From: Hirsutella rhossiliensis
Lineage: Eukaryota > Ascomycota > Sordariomycetes > Hypocreales > Ophiocordycipitaceae
DNA length: 64,000 bases
Direction of reading: 5' to 3'
Assembly (NCBI RefSeq): GCF_020360975.1
Contig: NW_025408667.1
Coordinates: forward strand, 10,168,001 to 10,232,000
The notes under the pieces are model-generated. The model ran no database searches, was not told the origin of the DNA, and saw only the letters and a list, made by a program, of their open reading frames with translations. How positions within the stretch are numbered: position 1 is the stretch's first letter; each line of letters begins with the position of its first letter. Below are positions 59,561 to 64,000 of this stretch, piece after piece. The translations under genes were made by a program, and so were the position numbers.

Positions 59561-62020
59561 TATATATCTTTCCCTTTTAGAAATAGTAAGCTTAGGGATA
59601 GAGATTTAATATTACCCCCTCTATTTAATACTATATTTAATATAAAGTTACTAAACTCTATACCTCCTACGCTTATAATAGATACTATAGCTAGTAACCC
59701 CTCCTATATCTTATTAAGGAGATAGCTTAAAGACGCGATACTTATATTAAACGACTCTTCTCCTTAAGATAAACGTAATAATATACCTTTTAACCTAAGG
59801 GGTAAAGGAACGATTATAGTATAGGTTTAAGAAGATAACCCTTAGTCCGAACCGTATACCCTTAACCTAGCGGTTAATAGGGCTAGCCTAAGGATATTAT
59901 AAATATAAAAATAATATAGACAAAAAGATACGTTATAAGGGATTAACCTAAGTAGCGTTATTAAAGGAAAACGGGCTTATAGGCCTAAGAGATCCCTTAT
60001 TAATAATATTATCGTAAAAGTAAGTAAGTATAAGCTTTACGTTAACGATATACCGCCTCCCCCTACTTTCTTTAACGCGGTAATAGCTTTAGAATTCGTA
60101 TATAAGTAGAAGGAAGCTATAGACCGCGAAATAAAAGAAAACCTAGTAAGGGGTATATAGAAGACTATCTTAAAAGCTATTATTAAATAGAAAGGTTACT
60201 TCCTAATCCCCTTACGTTAGGTCTTTATATATAAGACCGATAAATAAGGGTATATTATATACTTTAAAGCACGTATTATAGTTTATAGAGACCTATAACC
60301 TAAAGGTAACGAGGATATATATATAGCTACGCTATAAGTATAAATATTTCGACTATTAATAGCCTTCTACTACCTTAAGGACTTTAAGACGGAATAATAT
60401 AACGTAAAATAGTATTTCTATATATAATCCTACGCTAAGAAGTCTATTACTAGCCTCTACTAGGATTCTTAATACCTAGGCTATACCTAAAGCTATTAAA
60501 AGTACTATATAGGCTCTATATCTCCTTAAAGCTATAGTTTAAAGAGATATCTAGTTTCTTTACTAAACTAAGAGCTTAGTAGCTAGTAGAAGACGCCTAC
60601 GTACTAGTCTATAAGGGCGTTATTATCTTTATCTTTATAGATAATATCGTTATAATATATCCTAAAGTATAAAAATAAGATTAAAAAGAGCTATATAAGG
60701 CTATTATAAAGAAATATACTATTATATATATAAGAGAGCTATACTAGTTCCTTAGTATTAAGATTATAAGGGATAGAGATCTTAAGATATAGCTCTTATA
60801 AGCTTCCTATATCTTTAAGACCGCGAAGAAATATTATATACTTAATAATAATATCCTTTATAAGCCTAAGATCCCGCTAATAATAAAAGAGCTCGTCCCC
60901 TATAAAAAGTAGGCCTTAAAGGAAGAGATATATAAATATATCTCTTTAATTAGGTCGCTTATTTATCTAGTAATTTATACTAAGCTAGATATTATATTTA
61001 TAGCCGGAAAGCTAGCCTAATATAATTATAACTCCGGGCTATACTATAGGCATAAAGCATATAAGTGCCTAGCTTACTTTTATTATACGAGAAACTACTA
61101 TATCTACTTTATAGTAATAAACCTAATAAGGCGGCTAATATATATATCTAACTCCTTATATACTAATAACCTAGAGACTAGGAAGTCCTTATAAGGATAT
61201 ATATTCCTACTCCTTATTAGGCTAATTAACTAAAAAGCTATTAAGTAAGCTACTATAATAACGTCCTCTATAAAAGCTAAATTATTAGCACTCTTATAAA
61301 TAGCTAAGGAATAAGTAGTATTTAGCCGGCTAATTAAGGAGCTTAGTATTAGTATTAAAGGGACTATAGAGCTCTAGTATAATAACCTTTAGACTATTAG
61401 GCTTTTAACTATATTAAGCATAAAGCTTAAGACGAACCTTAAGTATATTAATATTTATAGATACTAGCTTCGTTAAGAGGTATAGTAAGATCGGATATAA
61501 GTTAGCTAGATTATATTAATAGATAACCTAGCTAATAGTATAACGAAGGCGCTTATATACTAGAAGTATTAGAGCTTTATTAAGTAACTAAGACTAGTAA
61601 TATAGCTAGAAGATATATTAGGAGATAATATACCTAACTACTATATTAAGGCGTAATATCTCCCTACTATAGTAAACTTAATAATCGCTAGATCCTAATA
61701 ATAAAAGCACTACTATATATACTAAGATTAAGGGATTCTAATAGTATAGTTAGATCTTAATTTAGTTAAGAAACTATAAAGATCTAAGGGGTAAAAGTTA
61801 GCCTTATTTACTACTAAGAAGTAAAGTTATTACTAAACTACCCCTTAAATAGTATAATACTATAGCGCTTAAACTTATAATAATCGCGATAGCTTTACTA
61901 AATTAAGACTAATTAATATAAGGAATATATTATTAAAAAGCCTACCTTTAAGATTACTTTTATCTTAAAGGACTACGTCGTTAGTAAAGGTACTACGGTA
62001 CCTAGGCTACTTAAAGGGAT
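59561..62020 (+). pseudogene. CopA reverse transcriptase and RNase H
   Basis: RT is at about 60130-60800, with RVFIYKTDK-like and FKARIIVYRDL blocks at about 60215-60300 and the active box at 60634-60645 as FIDN where YVDD is expected. RNase H: GYIFLL near 61196, SSIKAKLLALL at about 61264-61300, SRLIKEL near 61326, IYRYQLR near 61455, and DNLANSITKAL near 61522-61560 (the ADxLTKxL end). Stops lie at Gln/Trp sites. Confidence 0.82.
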
Positions 62021-62484
62021 GCCCTGCTATACCCCTCCTTATAAGGAAGGTTATAAATATAACTTATAACTATTAGTTAAACGGTAAGAGTAGGTTATAT
62101 AACCCTATTAATCGTAAGTTTAACTCCCCCTAGAGCGGAAGAGTAGGTTATATAACCACGCCCTAAGGGGAGCGCGGGCAATAAACTTAGGGACCTAAGG
62201 GGAGAGGAAATAAGGGGCTTCTCCCTATATCCTCTCCCTTAGGTCCTAGCTTTTATTTTTTATATATACTATTTAAGCACTAGCCGCTAAATAAACTTCC
62301 CTTTTACTATATTTACCTTCCCTTTTTATAGGATATAATTAGGAGCCTCCTTTATTTTTAGATAACCTCCTTAAATAGATAATAAAGTAGCCGAATTTAA
62401 TATCGGAATAGCCTTATATTTATTAGATTAAACGCTCCTCTACCTATTACCCTACTATCTAGAAGCTAGGGTAGTAAGGGGGTA
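62021..62484 (+). other. CopA 3' untranslated region with repeats and a hairpin
   Basis: No gene. AGAGTAGGTTATATAACC occurs twice, at 62087-62104 and 62140-62157, 53 bases apart, with an internal GGTTATATAACC palindrome. An inverted repeat follows: 62191-62208 against 62230-62246 (GGACCTAAGGGGAGAGGA and its near mirror), a strong stem with a 21-base loop. A GTAGTAAGGGGGTA run before the LTR is the likely polypurine tract. Confidence 0.7.
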
Positions 62485-62778
62485 TATTAAGGAGAGTAAG
62501 TATAAGAGGCTATAGTTATACCTAGTAGACCTAATAGTTATATATAAGGAAGCCTACTTAACTAATATAACTCCCTTAGCCTAAGGATATTATATAGGCC
62601 TAACTTAGGTATAGGAATATCTTAATACCCTCTTTTAGCTAGCTATATATAGTTACTATACCTATATAGGCCCCTCCCTTATCCTAATAGATAGACTAAG
62701 ATATATATTACTAAATTTACCTTTCTATAACCCTACTTCTTCTACTATGCTCTTAAGCCCCCCTGCTTAAGAGTTATA
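62485..62778 (+). repeat. CopA 3' LTR
   Basis: 294 bases matching 1193-1484. It starts TATTAAGG (TG mutated to TA). The outer 5 bp do not match the left side, so the target duplication is lost or the end has been rearranged by the adjacent LTR relic. Confidence 0.85.
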
Positions 62779-62787
62779 ATCCCCTTT

Positions 62788-63184
62788 TCTCGCGAAGAGA
62801 GATTTAAAAGAGGAAATTAATAATAAGGGGTTAGATAGGCGGGGCAAGGTTATTTAAATATTTTAAGGATAATAATAATAATAAAGAGTTAATAATTATA
62901 TAGTTATAATCCCCTTCCTTTCCTCTATCTAACGCCCCCCTTTATATCCCTTTAGCCTCTTAATTAATAAAGGAAATCCCTTATAGCCCAGATCTCGATG
63001 TCCGTTAGATAACTAGAAATTTTTCCCTTCTTTTCCAGCCGTTGCCGGCGGTCCCGTCTTATCTTTCGCCACCTCTATGGGAAGCTATCGCCACTTCTGC
63101 TTCCCCTCTTTCCCTCCCATCTTCCTTCTCAGCTTCTTATGCCGCTTTTCTCCGAGCCCTGCGAAATCCGGCCACGCTTCGCGA
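62788..63184 (-). repeat. Solo LTR relic of the CopB family, reverse orientation
   Basis: Reading the minus strand gives, in order, the blocks of the 486 bp CopB LTR: the GCGAAGCGTGGCC start at 63184-63170, GCGATAGCTTCC, GGTGGCGAAAGATAAGACGG near 63055, GTTAGATAGAGGAAAGGAAG near 62935, and CTCTCTTCGCGAGA at 62801-62788. It is shorter through several deletions. The left half is RIP-mutated; the right half, from about 62990, is not and keeps many CpA/TpG. No target duplication was found. Confidence 0.85.
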
Positions 63185-63300
63185 TGGTAATAGGTAAGCT
63201 GATATCTACTTCACCACGGCAACGCCTGCTCTCTGCATCACATTTCCGTCGTGGCACCGAGAATATCTCTACGGAAGCATCGGGACATTGCTCATTCCCA

Positions 63301-64000
63301 ATGATTCTATTATCCTTAACGGTCTACTTTATCATCCTAACCATTCCTGCTTCGGCAGAGAAGTTGAAGGTTCTAAAGGTTGGAAAAACTTCGGACGGGT
63401 CAACTGCGCCCATCCGCGGCTGGAATTCTTTCGGTCTCCAAGCGGGAGCGTACCTTTCGGACTCTGACTTCAATGAGGCTCATGTCAAACCAATCTGTGA
63501 TCGCCTAGCAAGCGATCTCCAAGGCAAGTATAAGCTTTGCGGCCTCGACTCGGGCTGGTCTATCGGTGACCATGGCGATGACCACGGACGCATCTTGTAC
63601 GACCCGGCCAAATTTAAACTTCCCGACTTCGCTCGCTACCTGCATAAAAAAAGCTTACTCCTTGGTGTCTATGTCGTTCCCGGCGCATTCGTGAAAGACG
63701 CAGATAAGACAGTTGAAGGCACATAAACCAAAATCAAGGACATTTGCCAAGCCTCATCAAACAACGGAATGGGACGATGCAACATAAGCTCAGAAGTGGT
63801 TTGACTCCAACGCAAAGCAACTTGCCAGCTGGTACGTCCTGACGTTTTCTCTACTTGTGACGAGAGTAATAACGGGAAAATAGGGGTGTCGACTACATCA
63901 AGTTGGACTACATCACCCCAGGCTCCCCGGCTAACGGCGTGAACCTGCCTGGTGACGAGAGTCGTGAGGTGCGAATGTGGTACAATGCCATTAAAACGTT
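63301..64000 (+). pseudogene. Secreted alpha-galactosidase-like GH27 enzyme, 5' part
   Basis: ATG at 63301 gives a signal peptide (MILLSLTVYFIILTIPASA) and then a mature start. The glycosidase pattern follows: PIRGWNSFG at 63412-63435, CGLDSGWSIGDHGDDHGRI near 63538-63593, YLHKKSLLLGVYVVPGAF near 63640-63690, and after the intron VDYIKLDYITPGS, with the likely nucleophile Asp at 63906-63908. Such enzymes release terminal galactose from oligosaccharides outside the cell. TAA at 63724-63726, best explained as CAA to TAA, cuts the frame. A one-base shift near 63787 precedes AQKWFDSN. An in-frame ATG at 63139 would add LTR-derived residues and is less likely. The gene runs off the window. Confidence 0.8.
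63832..63883 (+). other. Spliceosomal intron in the GH27 gene
   Basis: 52 bases, GTACGT at the 5' end and AATAG at the 3' end. Removing it joins W (TG+G) to GVDYIKLDY in frame, as the family requires. The size is typical of ascomycete introns. Confidence 0.8.

Noticed and set aside
1090..62985. The block as a centromere or subtelomere
   Set aside because: AT-rich RIP-mutated nests are found at such places, but no telomere repeat or other positional marker is in the window, so the location cannot be claimed.

Overview
The window looks like filamentous ascomycete (Pezizomycotina) DNA. Two short stretches of ordinary sequence (about 1-1060 and 62990-64000) flank about 62 kb of retrotransposons. 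Almost everywhere in that block CpA and TpG are missing and TpA is in excess, the footprint of repeat-induced point mutation (RIP), a fungal process that turns CpA into TpA in repeated DNA during the sexual cycle. Every element is dead: coding frames are full of TAA/TAG where Gln and Trp codons would be expected. All calls are by eye; no dinucleotide count or database search was run.

The block resolves into one Russian-doll nest, fixed by matching LTR pairs and target-site duplications (TSDs). The outermost element is Copia CopA (LTRs 1193-1484 and 62485-62778). Gypsy G2 copy 1 (2017-57111, TSD TCTAG) sits in its gag. G2 copy 1 was hit four times: by Copia CopB (4388-18264, TSD ATTAA), which carries chromovirus-type Gypsy G1 (7865-15673, TSD AAGAG); by a 12.6 kb minus-strand Gypsy G3 (20889-47317), which carries Copia CopC (32394-38392, TSD AATAT) and, inside its 5' LTR, G2 copy 2 (39400-47252, TSD AGTAC); by a 371 bp element with a tRNA-like segment (48018-48388, TSD AACGTTA); and by minus-strand Gypsy G4 (48609-55579, TSD GAAAC/T). 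With the insertions removed, G2 copy 1 is 7,425 bp. That fits 7,853 bp for copy 2 once the missing 5' part of its 3' LTR is allowed for, an independent check on the reconstruction.

The flanks hold broken host genes. On the left are a fragment of the second nucleotide-binding domain of an ABCC/MRP-type ABC transporter (1-359), with nonsense codons in Walker A and frameshifts, and an unidentified open frame with no ATG (446-898). On the right is the 5' part of a secreted GH27-like alpha-galactosidase (from 63301) with one intron, a premature stop and a frameshift. An LTR relic of the CopB family (62788-63184) lies directly in front of it, mutated in its left half and not in its right half.

Points worth following: open frames between integrase and 3' LTR running antisense to pol (clear in G2 and G1, ambiguous in G4); about 4.9 kb of extra, possibly coding DNA downstream of integrase in G3; the small tRNA-related element with 71 bp terminal direct repeats; a 15 bp micro-inversion between the CopC LTRs; and the rule by which RIP removed or spared catalytic residues according to dinucleotide context.
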